Source: Macrostomum hystrix (Eukaryota; Platyhelminthes; Macrostomidae). Taken from it: a stretch of DNA of 64,000 bases. Shown piece by piece: positions 46,001 to 53,777 of the stretch. Under the pieces are notes generated by a model. That model searched no databases, had not been told where the DNA came from, and saw only the letters and a list, made by a program, of their open reading frames with translations. Each line of letters begins with the position of its first letter. The first letter of the stretch is position 1. The stretch lies in contig CATNEN010000039.1 of assembly GCA_950097015.1 (NCBI GenBank), positions 12,556,501 through 12,620,500 on the forward strand, given 5' to 3'. The position numbers were made by a program, and so were the translations under genes.

Positions 46001-49000
46001 GAACTTCAGTTCCCGTAGTGAACGGGGGTGTCGCCGTTGCACACTGCTTGGCATTGTAACACGCCGCAACCTGCCGTCAATGACGTCAATTGCATTGTGC
46101 AGATTTGGCCTGGTCAAGCTTGGGTCCGGCTTCTCGTGTCTAATAAGAAACCACTGCGATAGTAACCAGCGTGCCAGTCCACTTAGTGCTTGGTGGAGGA
46201 AACATGGCGGGCAGTCGGCAATATAGTCGAACCCGATGACTCGACTGAATTCAGAGACGCCTTTAACACCGAACAGATGAAGGTCTCGCGGCGCCTTGAT
46301 ATTCGCCAGTGAAACCGTGTCCTCCAGATTTCGCAGTTCGACTTGACCCACATGACGGTCCAGCAATGCACGCACTGTTGTTTGGTCAATGGCGACTGGG
46401 TAATATCTAGCGTTGCCTCGAACATTTGCCTGGCGCTTTGTTGCAATGTAACACTTGTCACACCCGAATGTGCCATTGTACATTAACAGCTCCAGCGCTG
46501 CCTGACGCTGTGGTGCGTCCATGATGACACAGTGCACATGAAACCGCATGACAGAGTGCCGCCCCTCATTGACGTACGACACCCCATCAGTCCGAATTTT
46601 GTTCAATTGCAGCCGCAGTAGAGGAATGTAGGCAGCCGTCGGCATCTTCGTCTTGCTACCCCATAGGCCACACACAACGAGGAAGCGGGACTTGTGTGTA
46701 TCGGACACTTCGTTGACGCTCAGGTAGATGGGACACATCTCATAGCGGGATGTCTTGTACATGGCGAACCCATCTATGTTCAGCGTGTAAGTTAGGTCCG
46801 CCCTGTCGTTCAGCCGGGTACCGCATGCGCGCTTGAATTCGGCGTACTTCTCGCTGTTAGTAAAGTGAATGGTGTCGGGTTCGGCAGTCATGTCCACCGG
46901 GAAGGTGACGTGCCGAAGGAACGAGCGACATTCGAGTGCGGACTGCAGTTGTCGACCGATGTCAAACTGCCAGTACCGGTTCAAGTTGATGTCAGCGACC
47001 GCTATCCGACACTCTCGACAACCGTCTCGGGTCGCTTCAGCAGCTTCTGTGGCGGCCTTGCAGCTGCGACACACAACGTAACATTCTGTGTTGCATCCGG
47101 TAGTGTCAATGACATTATTCAGGTAATACACAGAGCGTGGGAAGTGGCTCCCGACGGGCAACAGCTCGTCCAGTAGACGCAATAAACGGTCTGTTCCTTT
47201 GCGCGTCAATGACTCGGTCTCGGCAAACTCTGTTAGCAATAGCGCCGTCTCGATGTATGTTCGACGCGCACCTGGATAGATTGGCATGTCATTGATATGC
47301 TGTGGCATCGGTCGCTCAGGTGTCGGTGGATCAGCAATGTGACATTGGTCTCGATGCTTTCGATGTTGCCTCTGAATAATTTTGCGCACCGCATCTGGTA
47401 CGACTTCTGTGTGGTTGACCTTTCGCACTTCATCTCGTAGCCTACGCGTAGGCGCCATGTGTTGACTGGAATGGGAACAACGAATACATTGTCATTTCCC
47501 GGAGTCCGTCCGTGTGAGATTGTTGAAATTGTTGTTTCTATTGTATAAACGTATATATAAACGTATATAAACATTCTCGTGACTCGTGGGTACAGAGGGT
47601 AGACAGGCAGAACTGCTCTGTCTGTGCCTACGGTCTAACTAACTCCGATCGCAACCGATCTTCGACATACAACGAAAACTCGAGCCTTTCATATAAACGC
47701 CCCTATTACAACAGTACCGCCGGATACAACAGCAATACAAGAGATATTCTGTCAACATGTAACAGTGTAGGTTTGCACTCGTTCTGTCTGATATTCGTTC
47801 AGAAAATGCACATGAACATATAACAGTCAACATGTAACATTGTAGGTTTGCATCTAGTAACACATGAGTCTACATCAGCGAGTAGTATTGCAACTCGATT
47901 GCTAGCACCGCTAGCACAATGCAGCGGTATGCGAGGCCCGCACGGAAACCGGTGTCAATGACGCCGGATATGCGGTTGCGGACACCGCCACCGCGCTTCT
48001 GCATTGACTTGTCTGCACGAGCGGCAGCCACAGAACTGCTTGCTTCCGCGAGCGCCTCCGCCAGCTCGGTTGGCAGGTTTGGAGGCTGCTCGTGCATAGC
48101 CAGGCGCCGCAGCTGTCCGCATGCCACCAGGTGATTGGCAGTCGAACGCACTGCGAAATCAAAGCAAGTAAAAGCGCAGTCAGCTTCGCGTTGCTGTTTT
48201 ATGATCCGTATGAGCTGACTGTAACGCTCCCGCCACACGACGTTGTCTATCACGCTTACGGCGGGCGGCATTACAAGGCACTGATATGGCTCCTGTCGCC
48301 GGATGTGGACACACATAGCGGCGTGGTATGGATTTTGGACGTCAACCGGCGACGGACCATTGGCAGTTGCTGGCACTTCGTGCATGGGAGAGTCACTGAC
48401 TCTCCCATGAGACACTTCTACATCAGCCGCAATAGCGCTTTCTCGACCTGCGTCGACGATTTCGGTCCCAGGGCCGCCAGTGGCGACGATGGACGTTGCT
48501 GGCACTCCATGCACGGGCACGGCAGGTAGACGGCTTGTGAGGTGTCGCATCGCTGGATCGTGGTTTGCATTATAATGCTCGTCACATAGCACCACGTACC
48601 TAGTGACGGTGCACGTGTGGCACAAAATAGTTGCCATTGTGTGGCATTTGCAGCACTGCATTGTTTTGTTGCACTGCAATAAATTGGATTAGTGTGGAGA
48701 TATTCAATACGAATCATGTACTCCCTAAATAAAATATTCGTTCTGTCTGATTGTCTGATCAGGCAACGGTGATGTAACCTTATTTAATCCCCAGCTTGGC
48801 CCAGCCAGTTGCCTATCTCCACAGTGTATTTTCATTTAACTGGCCTAAACCAGTCATTTAACGGCCTAGGCCGATTAGACGTAACGTCTTCCTTTTCTTT
48901 CTTTTTCTTAATGATTTCTTAATGATTTGTCTATGGCAGTACCATATGGGGGCTTCGCCCCCACACCCCCAGTGGGGGCTCTGCCCCCACACCCCCGACA

Positions 49001-51560
49001 TTTCGTCTATAGCCAACTATTCAGCAAAAGAGCAAAAATAACAAGCCAAGGCCGAGATAGCTCGTACTGGCAAACAAACAGTCAATTATATATTTCGTAC
49101 CAAAAATATAAGCTTTGTTTGCTATGCCTGGTGGGCACAAAGAGGACAGACAAAGACATTTACAACTGTGCAAAAGGGCATAGCTGTGGCACAACGGGCA
49201 CATTTGTTACAAGTGCGCCAAGTACGTGCCAATTGGTTTTCGTGGTCAATTAGCAATAACAATGTTAAATGTGCCAAGTGTGCCAAGAGGGACAGACATA
49301 GACATTTACAACTGTGCAAAAGGGCATAGCTGTGGCACAACTGGCACATTTGTTACAAGTGTGCCAAGTGTGCCAATTGGTTTCAATGGGCAATTATCGT
49401 ACAAAAGGTTATTTGTGCCACTTGTGCCAAACAGGACAGACATAGACATTTACAACTGTGCAAAAGGGCATAGCTGTGGCACAACTGGCACATTTGTTAC
49501 AAGTGTGCCAAGTGTGCCAATTGGTTTCAATGGGCAATTATCGTACTAAAGGTTATTTGTGCCACTTGTGCCAAACAGGACAGACAAAGACAGTTATAAC
49601 TGTGCCAAAGGGCATATTTGTGGCACAACTGGCACACTTACTGTTTTTGAGAGGACATTTATTTTCGGTCGGGCAATCACCCACATACTGCACTAATCTT
49701 AATGCTGCCCAACTATCTTTCAGGCGAAGCGGATCAATTAGAAATTGTAGGCGCCCAATCTGACGTGTTTGATGAGGGTGTGCGCGAGGAAACTAAACGG
49801 CTGATCAGTCAGAAATCAACTGCATCCAGTGACACCTCTGGGAAGGGCGGATCTGAGGATCCTGTTCAGGTAAATATTCATGCTGCCTTTGTTTATTTCC
49901 GCTAGTATGAGCGTCATCTACGATCCGTGACTCTCACCTGTGACCCACAGGTAATCAACCTGGTCAAACGCTACGCCGGCGGTTACAGTCCGGCCGTTAA
50001 TGGCGTCACCTTCGGCGCCCAGGCGGGCCAGATCTTCGGCCTACTGGGCCCGAACGGCGCAGGCAAATCCACCACCCTGTCAGTGCTGGTTGGAGAGCGC
50101 TCAGCTAGCGGCGGCCGCTGCCTGGTGAACGGACTGTCCGGCAGAGAAGCTGCCCGCCTCGGTCGCATTGGCTACTGTCCGCAGTACTCGCCTCTGCTCC
50201 CAAGCATCACCGTGCTGGAGCATCTGGAATTCTATGCCGCGGTGCGCGGCGTCCCTCAAAGCCTAATCAAGAGCCAAGCTGATTCATTGGCCGTCTCCAT
50301 GGGCCTTGGCAACTTCCGACACCTGCGCGCGGGCTACCTGTCCGGAGGTAATCGGCGTCGCCTATGTCTGGCCATCGCCCTGCTAGGCGATCCGACAGTC
50401 TTGGTCATCGACGAGGCTTCAACCGGAGTCGATCCGCAGAACAAGCGGGCCATCTGGCGCGCCGTCCGTGCTATGGCCCGTCAGGACCGGGCAGTTGTCC
50501 TCACCACGCACAGCATGGAGGAGGCTGAGGCTCTATGCTCGCGAGTTGGCATTCTGCATTCCGGCAAACTGCTGGCTTTGGGCACCACTCAGCAGCTGCG
50601 ATCAAGGTGAGAATTTTAACCTGCAAGTTTTGGGCTGGCTGCACTGTACCCTGTTGACGGGAGTGTACGTTGCTAGGGGAGTGTAGGTTGCTAGTAGTGT
50701 AGGTTGCTAGGGGAGGGTAGGTTGCTAGGGTAGTATAGGTTGCTAGCGGAGTGTTGCTAGAGAAGTATAGGTTGCTAGCGGAGTGTTGCTAGAGAAGTAT
50801 AGGTTGCTAGCGGAGTGTAGGTTGCTAGAGAAGTATAGGTTGCTAGCGGAGTGTAGGTTGCTAGGATGTGTAGGTTGCTATGAAAATGTGAGTTGCTAGT
50901 TAAGTGTAGGTCGCTGGTGGAAAATAAGGGTGTGTAGGCTGCTAGGGTAATTTTCCTTGCTTGAAAAGTAGAGATGGCGAAGGGAAATATTAGTTGCTAG
51001 GGGAGTGTACCTTGCTAGGGCAATATATATAGGTTGCTAGGCGTTTTTGGAAATGTACCTTGCTATTTGATTTGCAAGCGCTACTCTTCCGTGCTCCACA
51101 ATGATCCCATGCTCTGGTTTGCTGCATTTAATCAACACTTGCCACCAGGTACGGCAAGAACTACACCCTGGATGTGCAGCTGAAGCGTAATGACCAACTT
51201 GACGCCTCCTCCGAGCTGTCCAACCTGCTGAACACTGTGTTTATTGAGCATAAGAAACTGGAGGACTTTCTCGCCTGGTCTCGCTTCGAGGTGGCCCTGC
51301 AGACAACTCGGCAGGACGCCCTCAGCCACGCTCTGATGGCGCTTGAAAACTGCAACCTGGTTGAGTCTTTCGCTTTGTACCAAGCCTCGCTAGACCAGAT
51401 CTTTGTTGGCCTGCTTGACGGTAGGAGCGCCACTGTAGAAGTTGAGACGGCCCAGTCGGGCATTCAATACGCCGGCGGCCTGTTCCGCTGCATCGTTGGC
51501 TGCGGGGGAATCGGCTCGTGCGGTAGAAAGCGAGCTTCTGAGGAGGCTGCTAATGCTTGA
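28016..51560 (+). CDS. ABCA-type full ABC transporter, thirteen exons
   Basis: Thirteen exons join in frame (1,814 aa): 28016-28431, 29006-29325, 30446-30594, 30676-30957, 33092-33662, 34219-34403, 34628-35242, 37998-38564, 39814-40060, 40923-41801, 49724-49869, 49951-50606, 51149-51560. Membrane half 1 has TM1 near residue 60, a short lumenal loop and more TMs at about 270-520. NBD1 has Walker A GPNGSGKST (592-600), LSGGQQRK (694-701) and Walker B MILLDE (714-719). A regulatory linker leads to TM7 (near 905), a second lumenal loop and a TM cluster in exon 10. NBD2 has GPNGAGKST (1492-1500), LSGGN (1589) and VLVIDE (1609). The TM-NBD-TM-NBD order with large loops after TM1 and TM7, and the motif style, is ABCA, a family of lipid exporters or floppases. 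A CCCC-containing insert precedes NBD1 Walker A. The loops are much shorter than in ABCA1. The subfamily and substrate are unknown. Confidence 0.93.
28520..28980. repeat. 30-bp minisatellite filling ABCA intron 1
   Basis: About 15 copies of a 30-bp unit (ATTCAGTAGCTGACACTAAA plus TATACCAAAC), with a GTAGCT/GTACCT variant. It occupies nearly all of the 574-bp intron and stays open on both strands, giving false repetitive peptides. Confidence 0.95.
29470..30300. repeat. 31-bp minisatellite filling ABCA intron 2
   Basis: About 26 copies of a 31-bp unit (TTCTGATGCTAATCCATCCC plus GATTCCCAGGG). The CAGGG and CAGTG endings are interspersed, which gives variant subfamilies along the array. Confidence 0.95.
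30960..31325. repeat. 35-bp minisatellite in ABCA intron 4
   Basis: About ten copies of a 35-bp unit (GAGTTGGTCGTTAATGTACT plus CAGTGTTATCAGTTC; a CTGTTC variant dominates the 3' half). It starts a few bases after the donor at 30957. Confidence 0.93.
31355..31660 (+). mobile_element. tRNA-derived SINE, family 2, near full-length
   Basis: The head GTAGCCTAGTGGTTAGGGCG is an A box and GAGGGTTCAATTCCCGACTC a B box. Then comes a conserved-looking core (TTTAGCGAGACACTTAACTC, TTCACCCAGCTGTTAAATGG). The 3' part has the palindrome CAGTCCATGGACTG and CAGCTGCACATCTGACCCAA, and an AT-rich tail. The core resembles the central domain shared by several lophotrochozoan SINEs as I remember it; that match is unverified. 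Confidence 0.85.
31756..31828 (-). tRNA. tRNA-Ile (anticodon GAU), candidate
   Basis: A 73-nt cloverleaf on the minus strand starts GGTCGTGTAGCTCAGTTGG. The D stem GCTC/GAGC, anticodon stem TCGTG/CGCGA (one G-U) and T stem GAGGG/CCCTC all pair. The anticodon loop is CTGATAA, giving GAU. The acceptor stem GGTCGTG/CCCGACC has one U-C mismatch at pair 6-67. The A box and the GGTTCGAGCCC B box are strong, and TTTTTT follows within 15 nt as a Pol III stop. It lies antisense in ABCA intron 4. GAU is unusual for eukaryotic nuclear Ile tRNAs (AAU is the norm), so a retroposed or SINE-head copy is possible. Confidence 0.72.
32220..32950. repeat. 30-bp minisatellite in ABCA intron 4
   Basis: About 24 copies of a 30-bp unit (AAAGAGATTGTGACCAACAC plus AAACGCTCAT) with CTTCGTAA variants. 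Open frames of up to 280 codons cross it on both strands only because of the 3-divisible period. Confidence 0.95.
33711..34028 (+). mobile_element. tRNA-derived SINE, family 2, full-length-like copy
   Basis: The tRNA head is GAAGCCTTGTGGTTAGAGC with B box GGGGTTCGATTTCC. The core TTCACCCAGCTGTTAAATGG, CAGTCCATGGACTGAACAGC and a 3' ATTATTATT microsatellite tail follow. It lies in ABCA intron 5. Confidence 0.87.
34445..34600 (+). mobile_element. SINE family 2, 3'-truncated and decayed copy
   Basis: The head TCGCCTAGTGGTTAAAGCG and the core TTTTAGCGAGACGATTAACT, CTGTTAAATAGATACCAGC are recognisable. The B box and 3' half are lost. It lies in the 224-bp ABCA intron 6 and supplies most of that intron. 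Confidence 0.75.
35262..37985. repeat. 21-bp satellite occupying ABCA intron 7
   Basis: Roughly 125-130 copies of a 21-bp unit (CTAATCCTAAATACCGCTAC plus T) run almost from the donor at 35243 to the acceptor at 37997. Single-base variants (CTC/CTA, AATCC/TTCC) and an 18-bp shortened unit containing CTCAATTCGCTA recur in blocks. Blocks beginning ATTCGCTACTATAATCC appear near 35577, 35785, 36266, 36454, 36893 and 37104, which points to higher-order amplification. Confidence 0.95.
38640..38945. repeat. ~21-bp pyrimidine-rich minisatellite in ABCA intron 8
   Basis: About 14 imperfect copies of CCCCTCCCTTCATCCTTTCA plus G. It grades into the 18-bp array that follows. The strand is almost purely C/T. 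Confidence 0.9.
38946..39590. repeat. 18-bp pyrimidine-rich minisatellite in ABCA intron 8
   Basis: About 36 copies of the 18-bp unit CCCCCTTCATTCCTTCCG with C/T variants. The top strand is almost entirely pyrimidine. The frame of exon 8 stays open through it to a stop at 39765-39767, so intron retention would add a repeated PFIPSA hexapeptide. Confidence 0.95.
40118..40885. repeat. 45-bp minisatellite with palindromic unit in ABCA intron 9
   Basis: About 17 copies of a 45-bp unit that contains the self-complementary CCAGATTCTAATCTGG and then ATCATCCCCAGTGATAATCC. Copies in the middle are shortened to about 28-30 bp. Confidence 0.93.
41830..42116. repeat. 30-bp minisatellite in ABCA intron 10
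   Basis: About nine copies of a 30-bp unit (CACAGATCCTCAGTATCAAT plus CTGTCAACCT). The last copy is interrupted exactly by the CACTA-like element starting at 42117. Confidence 0.9.
42370..42530. repeat. Subterminal repeats of the CACTA-like element, left side
   Basis: About two copies of a ~70-bp unit with GTAGATACACCTGACGAGTA and GTTTGAAGCAGTCAAACT, the latter itself partly palindromic. They are surrounded by more dispersed GTGCCA words from 42220. Confidence 0.75.
43244..44542 (-). CDS. BEN-domain protein encoded by the CACTA-like element, two exons
   Basis: Exons 44542-43760 and 43666-43244 join in phase 0 across a 93-bp intron (donor GTAAGC, acceptor CCTCTGCAG), giving 401 aa. The N-terminus (KKTFWVVQFVSKGNHQAVDH) resembles the short domain ahead of some BEN proteins. 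A C-x2-C (CPQC) and a Glu/Arg-rich coiled coil (EEELRKSEHEREELELRLER) follow, at about residues 90-150. The C-terminal ~100 residues fit a BEN domain: VREMVRGCFSDDELLVTSLR, then DTRRLNAIVDYLAG and a basic RRC-type end. BEN domains bind DNA or chromatin. Inference: an accessory DNA-binding protein of the element, analogous in place to TNPA of plant CACTA elements. Confidence 0.75.
44543..45073. other. Spacer between BEN gene and transposase in the CACTA-like element
   Basis: It contains AGGTAATAGGTAATAGGTAA near 44804-44823 and no coding exon that I can support. It should hold the BEN gene promoter and the transposase 3' end. Confidence 0.5.
45074..47458 (-). CDS. CACTA/EnSpm-type transposase (TNP2-like)
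   Basis: A 794-aa open frame starts with the ATG at 47458. It matches TNP2-type transposases of CMC/EnSpm elements: a Cys cluster (C122, C126, C130, C133, C147, C150); TYTLNIDGFAMYKTSRYEMC with a candidate catalytic Asp (D229); FLVVCGLWGSKTKM; HVHCVIMDAPQRQAALELL with a second Asp (D314); FGCDKC; and LHLFGVKGVSEFSRV, whose Glu may complete DDE. Later LADGPLHRDYYNHFLLLSSA resembles the conserved C-terminal domain. CCATTCCAG just upstream of the ATG is a good acceptor, so an upstream exon may be joined. The frame has no breaks, so the protein may be functional. It would cut and re-join element ends at the TIRs. Confidence 0.9.
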   Translation of the reverse strand: MAPTRRLRDEVRKVNHTEVVPDAVRKIIQRQHRKHRDQCHIADPPTPERPMPQHINDMPIYPGARRTYIETALLLTEFAETESLTRKGTDRLLRLLDELLPVGSHFPRSVYYLNNVIDTTGCNTECYVVCRSCKAATEAAEATRDGCRECRIAVADINLNRYWQFDIGRQLQSALECRSFLRHVTFPVDMTAEPDTIHFTNSEKYAEFKRACGTRLNDRADLTYTLNIDGFAMYKTSRYEMCPIYLSVNEVSDTHKSRFLVVCGLWGSKTKMPTAAYIPLLRLQLNKIRTDGVSYVNEGRHSVMRFHVHCVIMDAPQRQAALELLMYNGTFGCDKCYIATKRQANVRGNARYYPVAIDQTTVRALLDRHVGQVELRNLEDTVSLANIKAPRDLHLFGVKGVSEFSRVIGFDYIADCPPCFLHQALSGLARWLLSQWFLIRHEKPDPSLTRPNLHNAIDVIDGRLRRVTMPSSVQRRHPRSLRELKFMRGHEFACWLFAFGPMVLADGPLHRDYYNHFLLLSSALFWLSYQNTSRNYMARIQVTLDHFYRDLGVLYSNRALTYNAHSVCRHMTAAVLRLGPTASLSAGLFESEHRKTRARVHGNSLADKELVMQIEFDIGRREMRHQLRMPTLSKLANNDRHLTVGCLRVIPFYHAGAGQYKRVILPCGMILQPCGTLDEQRLGTSTSSCFVGLKCDDPEKFVFARIESISASEALGVAFECRIVPVIEPDESPFVAYSGTDECCRAAHVRRLSVRPFDVFDGELTSVGFSSIAGPCVVSDTHISLLPSAQLSYS
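47870..48661 (-). CDS. Cys/His-cluster ORF in the CACTA-like element, function unknown
   Basis: The open frame from the ATG at 48661 encodes about 263 aa. The N-terminus has C-C-x-C-H, ILCHTC, LCDEH and H residues in a spacing reminiscent of a B-box or the Cys clusters of transposase-associated proteins. The middle is low-complexity. The C-terminus has a basic GGGVRNRISGVIDTGFRAGL stretch and a hydrophobic end (CIVLAVLAIELQYY). TTTATTGCAG just upstream could be an acceptor that extends the frame in the 5' direction. It lies 411 bp upstream of the transposase on the same strand. Whether it is separate or spliced to the transposase is unresolved. Confidence 0.55.
   Translation of the reverse strand: MQCCKCHTMATILCHTCTVTRYVVLCDEHYNANHDPAMRHLTSRLPAVPVHGVPATSIVATGGPGTEIVDAGRESAIAADVEVSHGRVSDSPMHEVPATANGPSPVDVQNPYHAAMCVHIRRQEPYQCLVMPPAVSVIDNVVWRERYSQLIRIIKQQREADCAFTCFDFAVRSTANHLVACGQLRRLAMHEQPPNLPTELAEALAEASSSVAAARADKSMQKRGGGVRNRISGVIDTGFRAGLAYRCIVLAVLAIELQYYSLM
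48382..48410. repeat. Perfect short palindrome in the Cys-cluster ORF
   Basis: CATGGGAGAGTCACTGACTC followed by TCCCATG is self-complementary over about 27 bases with a one-base centre. It is within coding sequence. Confidence 0.7.
48947..49003. repeat. Two tandem GC hairpins (GGGGGCTTCGCCCCC type)
   Basis: TGGGGGCTTCGCCCCCACAC is followed by CCCCAGTGGGGGCTCTGCCC and further C runs. Each unit is a 5-6 bp G/C stem with a TTCG or TCTG loop. They lie between the Cys-cluster ORF and the right subterminal repeats of the CACTA-like element. Confidence 0.75.
49143..49650. repeat. ~144-bp subterminal tandem repeat of the CACTA-like element, right side
   Basis: About 3.5 copies with starts (GACAGACATAGACATTTACA) at 49143, 49291, 49435 and 49579. 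Each unit carries several TGTGCCA/TGGCACA words (GTGGCACAACTGGCACATTT, AAGTGTGCCAAGTGTGCCAA). These are likely transposase-binding sites by analogy with CACTA elements. Confidence 0.88.
50640..51060. repeat. Degenerate ~20-bp minisatellite in ABCA intron 12
   Basis: Imperfect copies of GTGTAGGTTGCTAG(A/G)GGAGTATA-type words, with unit length varying from about 14 to 22 bp. They become diffuse after 50900. Confidence 0.85.
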
Positions 51561-51573
51561 GTGCTGTCAGATG

Positions 51574-51830
51574 AGCCTGTCAAATGACTAATTATATTGA
51601 GGCCAGTGAGCCTGTCAAATGACTACTTATATTGAGGCCAGTGAGCCTGTCAAATGACTACTTATATTAAGGCCAGTGAGCCTGTCAAATGACTACTTAT
51701 ATTGAGGCCAGTGAGCCTGTCAAATGACTACTTATATTGAGGCCAATGAGCCTGTCAAATGACTACTTATATTGAGGCCAATGAGCCTGTCAAATGACTA
51801 CTTATATTGAGGCCAATGAGCCTGTAATAT
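51574..51830. repeat. 35-bp minisatellite just 3' of the ABCA stop codon
   Basis: Seven copies of a 35-bp unit (TGAGCCTGTCAAATGACTAC plus TTATATTGAGGCCAG) begin 14 bp after the TGA, so they may lie in the 3' UTR. Confidence 0.94.
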
Positions 51831-52190
51831 AACATCTCATTTAATCGATCTCATTAAATGCATGCCGCATGTGCAATATGTGTAATTAACATTGCCATGC
51901 ATGCTTTATAAACTACTTTATAGTCATTTTTTATTCGCTTCCACGATATTCCCTTTTTGAATCCTTGTATTATGCTACCCAGCTTCCTTTCGTATTCACC
52001 GGTTTATTAAACATTGTTTTTAGTTTTAAAAACTTTTTTATTAACTATACCCGACAATTTCAATTAACAAAATGTCGCGAAGTTTTTATTCTACTTATTT
52101 CTGTAATTTTTGTGAAACTTTTTCGTGCTTAATTATTGGGTTATATTCACTTTCCTATGTTTGTTCGTAAGCCACTTTAACAGAAAATTA
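51831..52190. other. AT-rich spacer, no gene seen
   Basis: It is the likely ABCA 3' end region. No RNA gene or exon was seen. Confidence 0.5.
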
Positions 52191-52194
52191 ATAA

Positions 52195-52690
52195 GTGCAA
52201 ACTCAGCCTAAAAGTGCAAACCCACCCAAAAGTGCAACCACAACTTAAAAGTGCGAACCCAACCTAAAAGTGCAAAACCCACCCAAAATTTCAAACCCAA
52301 CCTAAAAGTGCAAACCCCACCTAAAAGTGCAAAACCCACCCAAAATTGAAAACCCAACCTAAAAGTACAAACCCCACCTAAAAGTGCAAAACCCACCCAA
52401 AATTGAAAACCCAATCTAAAAGTACAAACCCCACCTAAAAGTGCAAACCCACCCAAAAGTGCAACCACAACTTAAAAGTGCGAACCCAACCTAAAAGTGC
52501 AAAACCCACCCAAAATTGCAAACCCAACCTAAAAGTGCAAACCCCACCTAAAAGTGCAAAACCCACCCAAAATTGCAAACCCAACCTAAAAGTACAAACC
52601 CCACCTAAAAGTGCAAACCCACCCAAAATTGCAAACCCAGCCTAAAAGTGCAAAACCAACCTAAAAGTGTAAACCCACTTAAAAGTGCCC
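52195..52690. repeat. ~18-19-bp minisatellite with longer-period organisation
   Basis: Units of the type CCTAAAAGTGCAAA(A)CCCCA alternate with CCCAAAATTGCAAACCCAA. A composite of about 56 bp recurs. The strand is G-poor. Confidence 0.92.
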
Positions 52691-52699
52691 ATTTCGAAA

Positions 52700-53170
52700 G
52701 TCTTTTTTCTTTTTTATTTAATTTAATTAAATTTATGTGGGGGTTTTCGTGCTTTTTTAAGTGCATGTCGTCTTTTTCACTAAACGTGTCCTTTATTTGT
52801 AACCGTTATTTTTTGTTCCTTTCTATTTACTCACAGTAGTCTAACTGGCACTTCATTTACCCATTTTGCTTGCAAAAATTTTATTTTTTTATACGCTTCA
52901 CTAAAAGTGAAAAAAAATCGGTCAAACTTTTTTAACCATGCAGTCACTTAGCGGCTGCAAACTTTTTAGCAAGCAAGAACTTTTATTTAAAATGTCTAAA
53001 TATTTTTGTTTTGATAAGAAAACCTGTCTATTTCTGATTGCATCATTTATAAATACAGTTGTCAATCCATTTGACATCTAACGATTTATTTCTGTCATCC
53101 ATGGACTATGCCTATTGCTTTGCTTCTAATATTATCGTTAGAAATTATATTACTTTAGTCATACTTTCTT
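52700..53170. other. AT-rich spacer, no gene seen
   Basis: Only short frames in T-rich sequence occur here; none resembles a known protein. Confidence 0.5.
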
Positions 53171-53187
53171 TAGTTCTGACTGACAGT

Positions 53188-53715
53188 CCACTTGGCAACA
53201 GTTCTATTGCCCACAATCCACTTGGCAACAGTTCTATTGCCCACAATCCACTTGGCAATAGTTCTATTGTCCACAATCCACTTGGCAACAGTTCTATTGC
53301 CCACAATCCACTTGGCAACAGTTCTATTGCCCACAATCCACTTGGCAACAGTTCTATTGCCCACAATCCACTTGGCAACAGTTCTATTGCCCACAATCCA
53401 CTTGGCAACAGTTCTATTGCCCACAATCCACTTGGCAACAGTTCTATTGCCCACAATCCACTTGGCAACAGTTCTATTGCCCACAATCCACTTGGCAACA
53501 GTTCTATTGTCCACAATCCACTTGGCAACAGTTCTATTGCCCACAATCCACTTGGCAACAGTTCTATTGCCCACAATCCACTTGGCAACAGTTCTATTGT
53601 CCACAATCCACTTGGCAACAGTTCTATTGTCCACAATCCACTTGGCAACAGTTCTATTGCCCACAATCCACTTGGCAACAGTTCTATTGTCCACAATTCA
53701 CTTGGCAACAGTGGA
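53188..53715. repeat. 30-bp minisatellite
   Basis: About 17-18 copies of a 30-bp unit (CCACTTGGCAACAGTTCTAT plus TGCCCACAAT) with a GCC/GTC variant scattered through. It is highly homogeneous and open in four frames, giving false coding signals. Confidence 0.96.
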
Positions 53716-53777
53716 TTTAACAGACCAATTCGAAGAACGATCTCCGACTCAGATATGTTGACACTGGCTAGCTCGAC

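Larger units (their letters stand above)
42117..49673 (-). mobile_element. CACTA-like (CMC/EnSpm) DNA transposon, 7.56 kb, in ABCA intron 10
   Basis: The terminal inverted repeats are CCCGGCCGAAAATAAATGTC at 42117 and, on the other strand from 49673, CCCGACCGAAAATAAATGTC: 19 of 20 bases identical. A CA dinucleotide flanks both ends (42115-42116 and 49674-49675), consistent with a 2-bp target duplication. Both subterminal zones are packed with TGGCACA/TGTGCCA motifs (42220-42530 and 49140-49650), as in CACTA elements. Three minus-strand genes lie inside: a Cys-cluster ORF, a TNP2-like transposase and a BEN-domain gene. With no obvious breaks in the transposase and near-identical ends, it may be young. 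Confidence 0.85.

Noticed and set aside
45111-46226. Plus-strand frames of 84-111 codons opposite the transposase
   Set aside because: They are antisense shadows of the TNP2-like gene.
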